IMG/VR virus record: IMGVR_UViG_3300037324_000047
Location: 1 to 40,158 of that record
DNA length: 40,158 bases
DNA from: a virus
Direction: 5' to 3' (one strand)
Under the pieces are notes generated by a model that searched no databases, had not been told where the DNA came from, and worked only from the letters and a program-made list of their open reading frames with translations. Shown in pieces: positions 30,954 through 39,249 of this stretch. The stretch's first letter is position 1; the number at the start of each line of letters is the position of its first letter. Position numbers and translations under genes: made by a program.

Positions 30954-31000
30954 TGATTAACTGATTGAACAAATATATACTTTAAAAGTATCCGTCAAAA
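30954..31000 (-). promoter_or_regulatory. Palindromic Bacteroidetes-type promoter P6 with leader motif
   Basis: TATATTTG (30977-30970) and a TTTTG -33 box (31000-30996) are 18 bases apart, the best consensus match in the set. Here the dyad is ATACTTT-A-AAAGTAT (30977-30991), different in sequence but at nearly the same place. The leader motif is at 30966-30954. Confidence 0.82.
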
Positions 31001-31115
31001 GCAATTCTTGTATATATTTTTTGTAGATAGTTAATTTTGTCAAATCTTTTGCCAGTGCCATTATCTATTCGATAACATACAAACACTTACCTATAAGTCT
31101 TGCTGTTTGCTATGC
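30970..31115 (-). repeat. Intergenic segmental duplication, copy B
   Basis: It aligns with copy A at 5903-6047 in the same orientation, including promoter, AT-rich middle and the last codons of the spanin-like gene. Here the coding part is intact, so this is likely the source copy. No terminator is seen between the spanin stop and promoter P6. Confidence 0.75.
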
Positions 31116-31599
31116 CCCTAAAAAGCCGGAATGCAATATATCCAATAATTGCTATGCCAAATATCCAAAGGCTTGTTGTTAGATATTTATATGCCCTTTT
31201 AAAAATGTTTTCTCGCTCTCTAATTACAACCCTTTCAAATTCTTTTCTTATAAACTCTCGTTCCTCTACCATTAATGCAATCATTCTTTCCTGCTGATCG
31301 CAAACCGCCATCAAATTACCCAAACTGTCAATTAATATTCCAACCTTGATTTTAGTCTGTGGATCTTCTCTAATTAAAGTTCGCTCTATTATTTTTGGAT
31401 CCACACCTGAGCGGATCATTTTTGCCAAACTGTCAATATTGATTTTAAAACTTTCTCCAGAACTTGCTGGAACTAGCACCTGTTTTTCAACTGTTCGAAA
31501 AATAACAGAGTCACGAACTATCCTTTCGCTCTGCAAAATTTTAGGGCTACTACAGCCACTTATTAAAACTGCGAGTATTATTATCTTGAGGTAATCCAT
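31087..31599 (-). CDS. Probable unimolecular spanin (lipoprotein with C-terminal membrane anchor)
   Basis: A 170-residue protein with a signal peptide and lipobox (AVLISGC, C16) for outer-membrane anchoring, a charged, partly coiled-coil middle (VEEREFIRKEFERVVIRERE at 111-130) and a C-terminal membrane segment at 141-160 (TTSLWIFGIAIIGYIAFRLF). This layout is that of u-spanins, which join the outer and inner membranes to finish lysis of Gram-negative cells. It overlaps the endolysin gene by 19 bases in the expected holin-endolysin-spanin order. Confidence 0.65.
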   Translation of the reverse strand: MDYLKIIILAVLISGCSSPKILQSERIVRDSVIFRTVEKQVLVPASSGESFKINIDSLAKMIRSGVDPKIIERTLIREDPQTKIKVGILIDSLGNLMAVCDQQERMIALMVEEREFIRKEFERVVIRERENIFKRAYKYLTTSLWIFGIAIIGYIAFRLFRGIANSKTYR

Positions 31600-32246
31600 C
31601 TGAATGCTTTTAAAGTTTGCTCAATCCTATCGTCCAGCCCATTCCTGCCACCATTAATGAGCATACTAACCTTTTCTATTGTTTCCTCTTTCATATCAAT
31701 ACACGCTTTAAAAATGTTGTTTTCATCAAAGAAAAACTTGGCGCTTTCTAGAGCAAATTCACTGGCCACCAAGTCCGGGTTGACCAATATTAAAGCATTG
31801 CCAATTCTTTTAGAAAAACTAGTATAATTATTTCTGCCTGTCAACTGAATAACTCCCCTGCCTCTGAATCTGTAACCATCTCCAGACTGTGTTGCGTTAT
31901 TGCCCATTCTGTTTGCATAAACTAGGTTTGCAATTTCTTTGGGCTTATTAGCATACTCACTAGCCAACATCTTTAAGTTAGCTTTCCCCTGACTTCTGTC
32001 AACAATTTTTTGTTCCTTGGTTGTAAAATACTTCCCAAAGATTTTTAGTAGACCATCTTGGCTATAATTTAGATTTTCTTCCACTATTGAAAACCCTGCG
32101 CTTTCATGCCAGCATTGCCCCATAAAATGAGCTCCTGCGACTGGATTAAGTTTTAAAAAAACCACCAATGCTTTGGCTGATTTTGGGCCAAAATTTCCAT
32201 CTTGAATTGCCCCTATTTTTTTCTGTATTGTTTTTGTAGGATCCAT
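31581..32246 (-). CDS. Endolysin, GH19 family, with possible N-terminal peptidoglycan-binding motif
   Basis: A 221-residue lysozyme-like enzyme. Residues 44-60 (QCWHESAGFSIVEENLN) hold the catalytic Glu (E48) of GH19 enzymes; YANRMGNNATQSGDGYRFRG and RGVIQLTGRNNY at about 109-140 are the conserved core. Residues 7-32 (IQKKIGAIQDGNFGPKSAKA) look like a peptidoglycan-binding repeat. There is no signal peptide, so it needs the holin just upstream to reach the cell wall. Confidence 0.95.
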   Translation of the reverse strand: MDPTKTIQKKIGAIQDGNFGPKSAKALVVFLKLNPVAGAHFMGQCWHESAGFSIVEENLNYSQDGLLKIFGKYFTTKEQKIVDRSQGKANLKMLASEYANKPKEIANLVYANRMGNNATQSGDGYRFRGRGVIQLTGRNNYTSFSKRIGNALILVNPDLVASEFALESAKFFFDENNIFKACIDMKEETIEKVSMLINGGRNGLDDRIEQTLKAFRWITSR

Positions 32247-32252
32247 ATCTTT

Positions 32253-32804
32253 TTAGTCTTCTCTGTTTTCGCTTTTACTTTCTTTTTTTTTATTTAAAAA
32301 CTTAATCAAAAACTTTTTAGGATTGACAAAACTGTCGATCATTTCAAATTGTTCTTTTGTGATAAAATTAAGATCTCTAGCATTTTCAACGCTTGAATAT
32401 ATAATTGAAAGGCAGAAAACTAAAAAAAGACCCTCAATAAATACTTTTTGTATTATAACTGGAGAAACTAAATGTAAGTTATAAGTTATCGCAATAAACC
32501 AAGTCATCACAATAAACCGAATTGCTGACCTGTTAAGCTTTGCATAGCTTATACTCTCCCCTTTATTTATGATTGAATTTGCTAGTCCAAGTGCAAAATC
32601 TCCTACTGAAATGATTGCCAGTAACCATATTCCTGCGCTTGGCGAATATATATAGCTATTAATACCTATGTCCAACTCGATAAAAATATAAGCAATACAC
32701 GAAAAGGAGGTTGCATAGACATGAATCATTGCAAGCTTAATTTTAAGCGCAAAAACAGCCTGAATTAACTCAGCAATTGATTCATACCCTATTACTTTGA
32801 ACAT
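32253..32804 (-). CDS. Holin, phage_holin_4-like
   Basis: A 183-residue membrane protein from the ATG at 32804 (context AAAATATAAAATG); a start at 32837 would overlap the upstream gene. It has about three to four hydrophobic segments, and a centre VGDFALGLANSIINKGESIS resembling the D..LG..K conserved block of the phage_holin_4 (Cp-1/TcdE) family. It ends in a Lys-rich cytoplasmic tail. It lies six bases before the endolysin gene and should release it through the inner membrane. Confidence 0.78.
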   Translation of the reverse strand: MFKVIGYESIAELIQAVFALKIKLAMIHVYATSFSCIAYIFIELDIGINSYIYSPSAGIWLLAIISVGDFALGLANSIINKGESISYAKLNRSAIRFIVMTWFIAITYNLHLVSPVIIQKVFIEGLFLVFCLSIIYSSVENARDLNFITKEQFEMIDSFVNPKKFLIKFLNKKKESKSENRED

Positions 32805-32805
32805 T

Positions 32806-33171
32806 TTATATTTTACTTGCTTGAATAAAGAAATCATCTGTTTGATCTTCGCTCATTTCTAGCATACCTGCCATTGCTGCGATGTGGATATTATCCCTAT
32901 TCCAGCTAAGTGAATACTCCCAGAATATTGCCAAAGCATCCTCGGTTGAGTTTTCGACTGCTTCTTTGACCGCTGCTAATAATCCCATTTGTAGCAACAT
33001 CATTCTACCTTGGGATGGTGTGATTGAGAAGGGTACCTCTTCCAAAGGTAAATCTTCGCCCGTTGCCAAGATATATGCTTCCCTTGTGATGTACTCTATA
33101 CTACGCTCAGTTGTAATTACTTGATCATCTATAAGTATTCCGTATTCTTTTGCTAGTTTGTAGAATTTCAT
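32806..33171 (-). CDS. Small tail-fibre-associated protein
   Basis: A 121-residue acidic helical protein, MKFYKLAKEYGILIDDQVIT onward, with ITPSQGRMMLLQMGLLAAVK and a C-terminal LEMSEDQTDDFFIQASKI. This resembles small proteins often encoded between the tail fibre and lysis genes of siphoviruses; their role is not known, though fibre assembly is likely. It overlaps the fibre gene by four bases. Confidence 0.6.
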   Translation of the reverse strand: MKFYKLAKEYGILIDDQVITTERSIEYITREAYILATGEDLPLEEVPFSITPSQGRMMLLQMGLLAAVKEAVENSTEDALAIFWEYSLSWNRDNIHIAAMAGMLEMSEDQTDDFFIQASKI

Positions 33172-35033
33172 ATTCCTCCGTCGATTATTGTCCAGAAATT
33201 AGGCGAACCCGTTAAAACTGCTCTTGCTACGCTTGCCGCTGACGTATATCGTATAGTTCCAAAGTTGATAGAGATATTTGGCTTTACGGGTCTATTTGCC
33301 CACCCTATTAGCAATGCATTGTAATTTACTGTGGAGTAGTTTAAGAACGTCTTACTTGCCATAAAATTTGTAAAATTAGTAACATTGCTAACATTCCAAG
33401 CTCCAATATTCTGATTGAAAGCATTTGCGTTATTAAACATATCAACCATAGTAGTAACATTGCTAACATTCCAAGCTCCAATATTCTGATTGAAAGCAGT
33501 TGCGCTTTGAAACATCTGTTGCATATTAATAACATTCTGAGTATTCCAAGCTCCAATATTCTGATTGAAAGCATTTGCGTTATTAAACATACTACCCATA
33601 TTAGTAACATTGCTAACATTCCAAGCTCCAATATTCTGATTGAAAGCAGTTGCTCTAAAAAACATAACTGCCGTATTAGTAACACTACTAACATTCCATT
33701 CATTCATACCCCTCACCTTTGTAAGGTTTACACAATTTCGAAAAGCGGTGGAAATATTTGTAGAAATATTATAAGGAGCATCTTTCACGTCTATAGCCGC
33801 TAAATTTTCACAACCGTAAAAAGCAGATGTACCTATAACAGTTCCACCCCAAGAAATTATTTCTCCAATTTTCAAACGCTCAGCTCCGTTATTGAACTGC
33901 AAAAAGAAGATATTACCGTAGATTTTAATTCTGTATTCCCCTCTTACAAGGTATGTTTTAGTTGTATTTTCAGAGTTAAAAGTTGATATGTTTTCAACAT
34001 CACCATTACCCCAATCAACTATTACAGGTTCAAAACTTACACTTGAAAATGGTAGCCTAACCTGAAAATCGTTACTTCCACCTCCTCCTAAAACATTTCG
34101 TGTATCAAAGAATGCCTCGAAAGGTGTACTTATAATATTTCCCGTAATAATTATTTCTTGAGTTAATCCTCTTTGGCGAATGCTAAAATCAGATTTTGGA
34201 TTAATTAAAGGTTCTGGATTTCCAAATGGAAAAGTCTTTGCTCCAAGTTTTGAAATTTGTAAAAATCCGTTTCGTACAATTACTCGAAAAGTCCAGTTAA
34301 CCGAAAATAGCTGTGCTGGAATTGTTATTGTAGAATCATTTGTGACTATGATTACTTTGTTTCTCCAAGCTTCCAAAGCAGTTACATCTTCAGAAACTTC
34401 TATTTGCGTTGCTGGATCAATGATGTTAGCTAATACTATATTCTTCGCAGCCTCCGCAGCCGCAGCACTTGCAGCCGATTGCCCTGCCGATGTACTTGCA
34501 TTTCCCGCTTCTTGAATAGAATCATCTCTTGCACCTTCACTCAATAATTTTGCGTCCTCTGAATCATTTGCGAAGTTTGCTGAATCACTGGCTGAGTTTT
34601 CTGAATCTGTAGCCCGATTGTTTGAAATCTCTGCCGAACTTACAGCTTCATCTTTGTAGGCATTTGATTCAAAAGCTGATTGAGCTGAATCACTAGCAGA
34701 CTGAATCGCTTCGCCTGCTTTTTCAATCGATATATTGGCTTGCTGTGTAGCAATAATTTCAGAATCATTTGCTTCAATAGCTTTATCGGTTGCGATTTGA
34801 GCCTGAGCAATTGCCGTTTCTGCGCTTAGTACAGCATCTCCAGCCATGCTTGAAGATATTTCTGCCCCTGCAATAGAAACATCTCTTGCTTGCTCACTTA
34901 ATACTTTTGAAGCATCCGAGGCAACAGCAGACTCCAAAGCAGATATCGCATACTCTCTGGCCAAGTCAGGATCATCTTTTTTGATTATAATACGATACTC
35001 AGTAGTTTGAACTTTGACAACTTTTACGCTCAT
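33168..35033 (-). CDS. Tail fibre with BspA/DUF285-type repeats (receptor-binding candidate)
   Basis: A 621-residue protein. Residues 1-200 are Ala/Ser-rich heptad-like sequence (SAGQSAASAAAAEAAKN), probably a trimeric shaft. A beta-rich part follows with IVDWGNGDVENISTFN and RGEYRIKIYG, like a PKD fold. The tip holds an IGTSAFYGCENL unit and then five near-identical 25-residue repeats built on FNQNIGAWNVSNVTNM and a variable MF...A end, as in BspA surface proteins (DUF285). Such repeats bind surfaces, so this is the best receptor-binding candidate. Confidence 0.82.
   Translation of the reverse strand: MSVKVVKVQTTEYRIIIKKDDPDLAREYAISALESAVASDASKVLSEQARDVSIAGAEISSSMAGDAVLSAETAIAQAQIATDKAIEANDSEIIATQQANISIEKAGEAIQSASDSAQSAFESNAYKDEAVSSAEISNNRATDSENSASDSANFANDSEDAKLLSEGARDDSIQEAGNASTSAGQSAASAAAAEAAKNIVLANIIDPATQIEVSEDVTALEAWRNKVIIVTNDSTITIPAQLFSVNWTFRVIVRNGFLQISKLGAKTFPFGNPEPLINPKSDFSIRQRGLTQEIIITGNIISTPFEAFFDTRNVLGGGGSNDFQVRLPFSSVSFEPVIVDWGNGDVENISTFNSENTTKTYLVRGEYRIKIYGNIFFLQFNNGAERLKIGEIISWGGTVIGTSAFYGCENLAAIDVKDAPYNISTNISTAFRNCVNLTKVRGMNEWNVSSVTNTAVMFFRATAFNQNIGAWNVSNVTNMGSMFNNANAFNQNIGAWNTQNVINMQQMFQSATAFNQNIGAWNVSNVTTMVDMFNNANAFNQNIGAWNVSNVTNFTNFMASKTFLNYSTVNYNALLIGWANRPVKPNISINFGTIRYTSAASVARAVLTGSPNFWTIIDGGI
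33371..33715 (-). repeat. 75-bp tandem repeats in the fibre gene
   Basis: Four to five units of 75 bp share a conserved block (minus: TTCAATCAGAATATTGG followed by AGCTTGGAA) and a variable block of about 20 bases. The variable parts of two non-adjacent units are almost the same, which suggests duplication or exchange of units. Confidence 0.9.
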
Positions 35034-35398
35034 AATGTTACCGTGTTTTTAATGTTAACAAATCCACCGATTAAGGTTTGAAAGTCTACTCCGTCATGAA
35101 ACAGAATATCGTAAATATACTGAATGTCGTTTACGTTGATAAAGTCTCTGTCAAACGAAATTTGAAGCACATTGAAATCAGCCCCTATAATCTGCAACCC
35201 AGATCCAATCGCTAAAGACTTAACCACCGGCATTTCTACTTCTGTTCGCTTTTTAATATCCATTCTTATTGAATCGTATAGCCTCAAGTCTATTGGAATT
35301 TCAACATTGAAAAGGTCAAGATCAAAAAAAGACAAGGTATATGCCTTGTTGTTTCCTCGTATTAAATCTATCGGTAATATTCCTATTTCGTTTTGCAT
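35030..35398 (-). CDS. Putative baseplate or upper-fibre attachment protein
   Basis: A 122-residue beta-rich protein starting MQNEIGILPIDLIRGNNKAY. The opening RGNNKAYTLSF and the later SIRMDIKKRTEVEMP resemble the N-terminal BppU-like domain that fixes fibres to the baseplate. It lies between two fibre-type genes and overlaps the fibre gene by four bases. The family call is tentative. Confidence 0.45.
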   Translation of the reverse strand: MQNEIGILPIDLIRGNNKAYTLSFFDLDLFNVEIPIDLRLYDSIRMDIKKRTEVEMPVVKSLAIGSGLQIIGADFNVLQISFDRDFINVNDIQYIYDILFHDGVDFQTLIGGFVNIKNTVTL

Positions 35399-35410
35399 TT
35401 TGTGGTCTTT

Positions 35411-36274
35411 TTATATTGCCCCTATACTTGTTAAATATTTTTCTACTGCAATCAACAACCTTGGTGAATTAATAAATCTACTTCCGGCAAATTGAAACAT
35501 TAATAAACCTACTGTATTAATTCCACTAGGGTTACCAATAATAGGAAATGTACCTCCATTTGGTGCGCTGTTTGTTGCAAGACTGTAAAAATTAAGCTGA
35601 AAATTAGCTCTAAAGGTTGAAGTTTGAGGAGAAACAAATAAGTCTTCAATTCCCTGGTAAAGCAAAGTTCTATTTCCTCCAAACCCACCATTGAAGTAGC
35701 TTCCTCCTCTCTCTATTTCTCTCATACCTGCACCGGCCGTTGCAAACCATTGCCTACTTGTTCCCCAAGAGTCATAAATTCTCATGCCAATAATTGGAGA
35801 TAGTGACATTTCGGCTGCTCCGGCTCCACCAGTGGTTGTTCCGAATCCAGTAATTCTGTTGTTATAATCAGCGGTTATATAACCCCCAAATTTTGAAGAC
35901 GTGCTAAAATAATCCTGAATTTGTGAATAATTTTCTTTGATGTATGAATTACCGTTTGTCACACTTCCTCCCACTCCTTTATCTGCTGTAAACCGAATTG
36001 TTCCAATTTCGTCTCCATCCAACGTATTACTAGTCCAATCTAATAAAGAGGCTTGTTTATCGTGCGATGCCCTTAAGTGAATAGTAAGAAATCTTAAATG
36101 TAAACTATTGACCCCTAAGCAAAGGCCTTGACTTAATTTTATGTCTTTTATAAAAGCATCGTATACCAATTCTCTGGCGCTACTTGGCGCTACTGCCATT
36201 CTAGCAACTGTTGCTATTGTCTCTGGCTCTAAGGCAACACAGCCACCGCATTCACTTTTTCCGAATCCAAACAT
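35411..36274 (-). CDS. Tail fibre / virion protein, Gly-rich
   Basis: A 287-residue protein from the ATG at 36274, which overlaps the upstream stop (TGATG); an earlier ATG at 36286 is also possible. It begins MFGFGKSECGGCVALEPETI and is rich in Gly, Ser and Thr (GFGTTTGGAGAAEMS; GGSYFNGGFGGNRTLLYQG). This suits a fibre or tip protein. No domain is recognised; position among the fibres is the main evidence. Confidence 0.55.
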   Translation of the reverse strand: MFGFGKSECGGCVALEPETIATVARMAVAPSSARELVYDAFIKDIKLSQGLCLGVNSLHLRFLTIHLRASHDKQASLLDWTSNTLDGDEIGTIRFTADKGVGGSVTNGNSYIKENYSQIQDYFSTSSKFGGYITADYNNRITGFGTTTGGAGAAEMSLSPIIGMRIYDSWGTSRQWFATAGAGMREIERGGSYFNGGFGGNRTLLYQGIEDLFVSPQTSTFRANFQLNFYSLATNSAPNGGTFPIIGNPSGINTVGLLMFQFAGSRFINSPRLLIAVEKYLTSIGAI

Positions 36275-36933
36275 CAGAATCCACAAGATTTATATCCATA
36301 CAAATCTGATCCATCCCAGTACAAACTAATAAAGGTTACACTATTGGCTTCTGTGTCAACAATAGGAACCTGTCCCCCCTGCCATATTACTGTTTTACCA
36401 TCCCAGGTAAGTATTCTACCTCCTGAATAGGCCTGTTTCACTCGATATATTGTCTGGAATGCAATTGTTGTTTCGTATGTACCAATTAAGGTAATCTTAG
36501 TGTTTGATACTAGAACAACATTCACAAATTTAAATAAACTAGGATCTGTAGAGGCCGATGCTCCAATTGTTGTAATTGAGGCCACCGCTCCACCTCCACC
36601 GCCAATTTCTCGATAATCATCAATAACTCCTGTAGAAGTTTCTAATTTTCGCCACTCTTTTAATCCATCAAAATAAGCATAATCTGGCAACTGATTCACT
36701 TGATCTGCAAGCATTAAGGCTTGAGAATCATAGCTCTTTCCTAAAGGTGGTAAGCCAAAATATCTCCACTCGGTTCCGTTATAAATAGCGCCAAGTTTTT
36801 TAGAGCTTATTGAATGATAGCAGATTTGCCCCTCGAATGGATCTGTAGGTAAATTAAGCAAAGCCTGCAACCTGACATTTAATAGCTCCTTTTGATGCAG
36901 GTCTATTGGATCATAAAAATCATGTTTAGCCAT
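36274..36933 (-). CDS. Tail fibre-type protein
   Basis: A 219-residue protein starting MAKHDFYDPIDLHQKELLNV, with the pattern ICYHSISSKKLGAIYNGTEW at about 37-56 seen in many Bacteroidetes phage fibre proteins, a GGGGGA linker, and a beta-rich C-terminus. It probably links the baseplate to distal fibres. It shares one base with each neighbouring gene's start or stop. Confidence 0.6.
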   Translation of the reverse strand: MAKHDFYDPIDLHQKELLNVRLQALLNLPTDPFEGQICYHSISSKKLGAIYNGTEWRYFGLPPLGKSYDSQALMLADQVNQLPDYAYFDGLKEWRKLETSTGVIDDYREIGGGGGAVASITTIGASASTDPSLFKFVNVVLVSNTKITLIGTYETTIAFQTIYRVKQAYSGGRILTWDGKTVIWQGGQVPIVDTEANSVTFISLYWDGSDLYGYKSCGF

Positions 36934-37667
36934 TAGTTTAAAACTCCTCCACCGCTTACAATTCCATCGAAATAAAATCTAATTACATTGTTATCGACCC
37001 ATTCCCAGTTAGGGTATTGTGGGTTCCCTGTGCTGTCTTTAATTGCAAAACATGGAAACTTGCCCATTTTATGGTTAATCTGCCAAGTGTCTGACGCTGA
37101 AGCAACCGTGAATTTTACCGATTTGTCCCCTGAAATTACTGCTGGAGTAATTCCAACTATTGTGCCATCCGCTTTCCTTCCAAGATATTCGACAAAATTT
37201 TGGTCGTCTGTAACTGTGCTTGTTAGTATTATTTTTCCAAAGCTAACAATGTGAGGAGTAGAGTCATTTTCGTCTTTTCTTAAATACCTAGCATCTAAAG
37301 CTGGCAAATCTACTGTGCCAGGATCTCCTTTTTCTCCAGTGATAACCTTCCATTCTTGTGCAATTAAGTCCCAGTCATAGTGAGCAAAAGTTGTCTCTGT
37401 TCCTACTAATGCCCAAGCTCCATCCTGAACATCAGCAGTGCTTGCTTCGACTAGGCTTGTTTCTGTGTCAAAATATCCAAAGAACAATGCGGTTTCGTCA
37501 ACCCCTGTTAACTGATCCAATACCCATTTTTTGTTCACTAAATCTAAATCAGCAAAATCAGCCGTATGATCAGTCAAATAAGAAAGAATGTTTTCAACCT
37601 GAATCTTGCCTCCTCCTTGCTTTAAAATCTTCTCGACTATTAGTTTTTTTGTTTTAGTCTGGTTCAT
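36933..37667 (-). CDS. Tail fibre-type protein with short collagen-like motif
   Basis: A 244-residue protein starting MNQTKTKKLIVEKILKQGGG. A single GEKGDPG element at about 125 (collagen-like) is followed by ARYLRKDENDSTPH, common in fibre proteins, and a beta-rich C-terminal domain with WQINHKMGKFPCFAIKDS. It lies directly after the collar-domain protein gene. Role inferred from composition and context. Confidence 0.62.
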   Translation of the reverse strand: MNQTKTKKLIVEKILKQGGGKIQVENILSYLTDHTADFADLDLVNKKWVLDQLTGVDETALFFGYFDTETSLVEASTADVQDGAWALVGTETTFAHYDWDLIAQEWKVITGEKGDPGTVDLPALDARYLRKDENDSTPHIVSFGKIILTSTVTDDQNFVEYLGRKADGTIVGITPAVISGDKSVKFTVASASDTWQINHKMGKFPCFAIKDSTGNPQYPNWEWVDNNVIRFYFDGIVSGGGVLN

Positions 37668-37668
37668 C

Positions 37669-39249
37669 TTAAAATATTTTTTGGATATAAGCTTTTACAA
37701 TGTAAGGAGGCATATTGTTATGAGGCTCTCCTCCTCCACTTGAACCTGTTGTTGCCTGAGCATTATTTGTAAAAAACTGGTTTCCTACATTTCCCCTTTT
37801 GTACAAGTTGCCTAATGCAGACAAAAAATTATGACTGTGTGAGGGCATCTCTGGAATGGATAAAATATGCTCTCTTTCTCCTCCGATTCCTCCATCTGAA
37901 TTATTAATATTTTTAAATCCAAAAACAAACCTTTCTCCTAGGTCTGGAGTGCCATTGGATCCATTGCATATTGCCCATCCATAAAATTCTTTTTCCTCTA
38001 TTCCTATTCCAGTAGTTAGATTAAAGTCATCAGAAAGAACCCTGCCTGCTACTCCTCCCCAAATTGCAATTATTCCAATTGGTACCTGTCCACTTGCAGG
38101 AACACCACCCCCGGCCGGGTTTTCAATTAAGTTTTTCCAAATCACTGACAAAAACGGCAATTGAACATTGAATCCTGACAAGTAAAGGGTTGTTTCGGCC
38201 AAAAAAAGCTTGTTTATTATTAAAACAGCATCCACCTCACTAATTAAAAACTCTCCTATTTCATCTCCTCCAGATGTTGTTCCTACCTTTAAAATCAAAT
38301 CTGGACTGCCTTGAGTCATTTCAAGTCCTATTTTTTCTAATAGCCGATACTTGCCAAATGTTCCAGCGATAACTATTTGCGTACTGACTCCAAAGAAATT
38401 GTTTATTTTTTGCACAACCGTGAAATTAGCTCCTGTTCCTCCTCCTCCTTCTGCTCTCTTTAATCTTTCAAGCAGACTATTGTCCACTGTCATAATCTCA
38501 ATCCGTAGTCCACTAAAAGCCTGTTCGTTTCCTCTTAAAACCTCCCACTCTGCCCCCTCCACTTTGCTAATGTAGCCATCAAATGTTTCACTGTCAACCC
38601 TTACAACATCGCATGACATAATTCTATTTGCCTTGTCAATAATCCAATCAGGCAAGCCCTCTTCATTTCCGATAAACATGGTAAAAGATCTCCAAGGTAC
38701 TGAATTTAAAAGCCTTGAATTTTTTAACTGATCGTTATAAATCACATCGTCGCTTTTAGGCTCAAAATTAGCAACAAGCCCTTCAATCCTTAAATCAAAT
38801 TCGAAGTTGTTGTCAAAAACTACAGAAAAATTGTTTTCTGAATTTAGATATTTAAACAAAATAGTGCTTTCCCATCCATCAGAAACAGCCCAAGGCTCAG
38901 AGATTAAACTGTTTCCATCATATTGAATCACTGAGTAATAATGGCCTGACTCCAGAAATGAAATGTCTACTGTGTACACCTTAAAAGTTTGTCCTTCAAT
39001 TCCTGTCGAAAATTCAACTGGCAGAATATCCTCCAATTCTTGATTTGTTTCCAGATCAAATATTTTAAAGGTAAATATCCAATCTGAAAGGATTTGCAAT
39101 CTTGTATTATCTCCAATGTTCCATTTTTGAAAGTAGCATTTTTTCTCTTGGTACCTATTGATTAGGTCAACCATTAACTCTGTATCGAACTTATTTCCTG
39201 CTCCTCCAGTAAATCGAATTGGGTTCAAAAGTGGTATGTAGAAAGTCAT
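37669..39249 (-). CDS. Baseplate/tail protein with C-terminal phage tail collar domain
   Basis: A 526-residue protein starting MTFYIPLLNPIRFTGGAGNK. The C-terminal 130 residues hold a tail collar domain: IGIIAIWGG, then GWAICNGSNGTPDLGERFVF, IPEMPSHSH (a metal-binding H-x-H) and PPYIVKAYIQKIF. The N-terminal part is beta-rich and likely attaches to the baseplate. It overlaps the baseplate hub gene in an ATGA, and begins the fibre operon segment. Confidence 0.82.
   Translation of the reverse strand: MTFYIPLLNPIRFTGGAGNKFDTELMVDLINRYQEKKCYFQKWNIGDNTRLQILSDWIFTFKIFDLETNQELEDILPVEFSTGIEGQTFKVYTVDISFLESGHYYSVIQYDGNSLISEPWAVSDGWESTILFKYLNSENNFSVVFDNNFEFDLRIEGLVANFEPKSDDVIYNDQLKNSRLLNSVPWRSFTMFIGNEEGLPDWIIDKANRIMSCDVVRVDSETFDGYISKVEGAEWEVLRGNEQAFSGLRIEIMTVDNSLLERLKRAEGGGGTGANFTVVQKINNFFGVSTQIVIAGTFGKYRLLEKIGLEMTQGSPDLILKVGTTSGGDEIGEFLISEVDAVLIINKLFLAETTLYLSGFNVQLPFLSVIWKNLIENPAGGGVPASGQVPIGIIAIWGGVAGRVLSDDFNLTTGIGIEEKEFYGWAICNGSNGTPDLGERFVFGFKNINNSDGGIGGEREHILSIPEMPSHSHNFLSALGNLYKRGNVGNQFFTNNAQATTGSSGGGEPHNNMPPYIVKAYIQKIF

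Noticed and set aside
33341-33703. A 120-residue minus-strand frame with LLSIRILELGML repeats
   Set aside because: It is the out-of-frame shadow of the 75-bp DUF285 repeats in the fibre gene.
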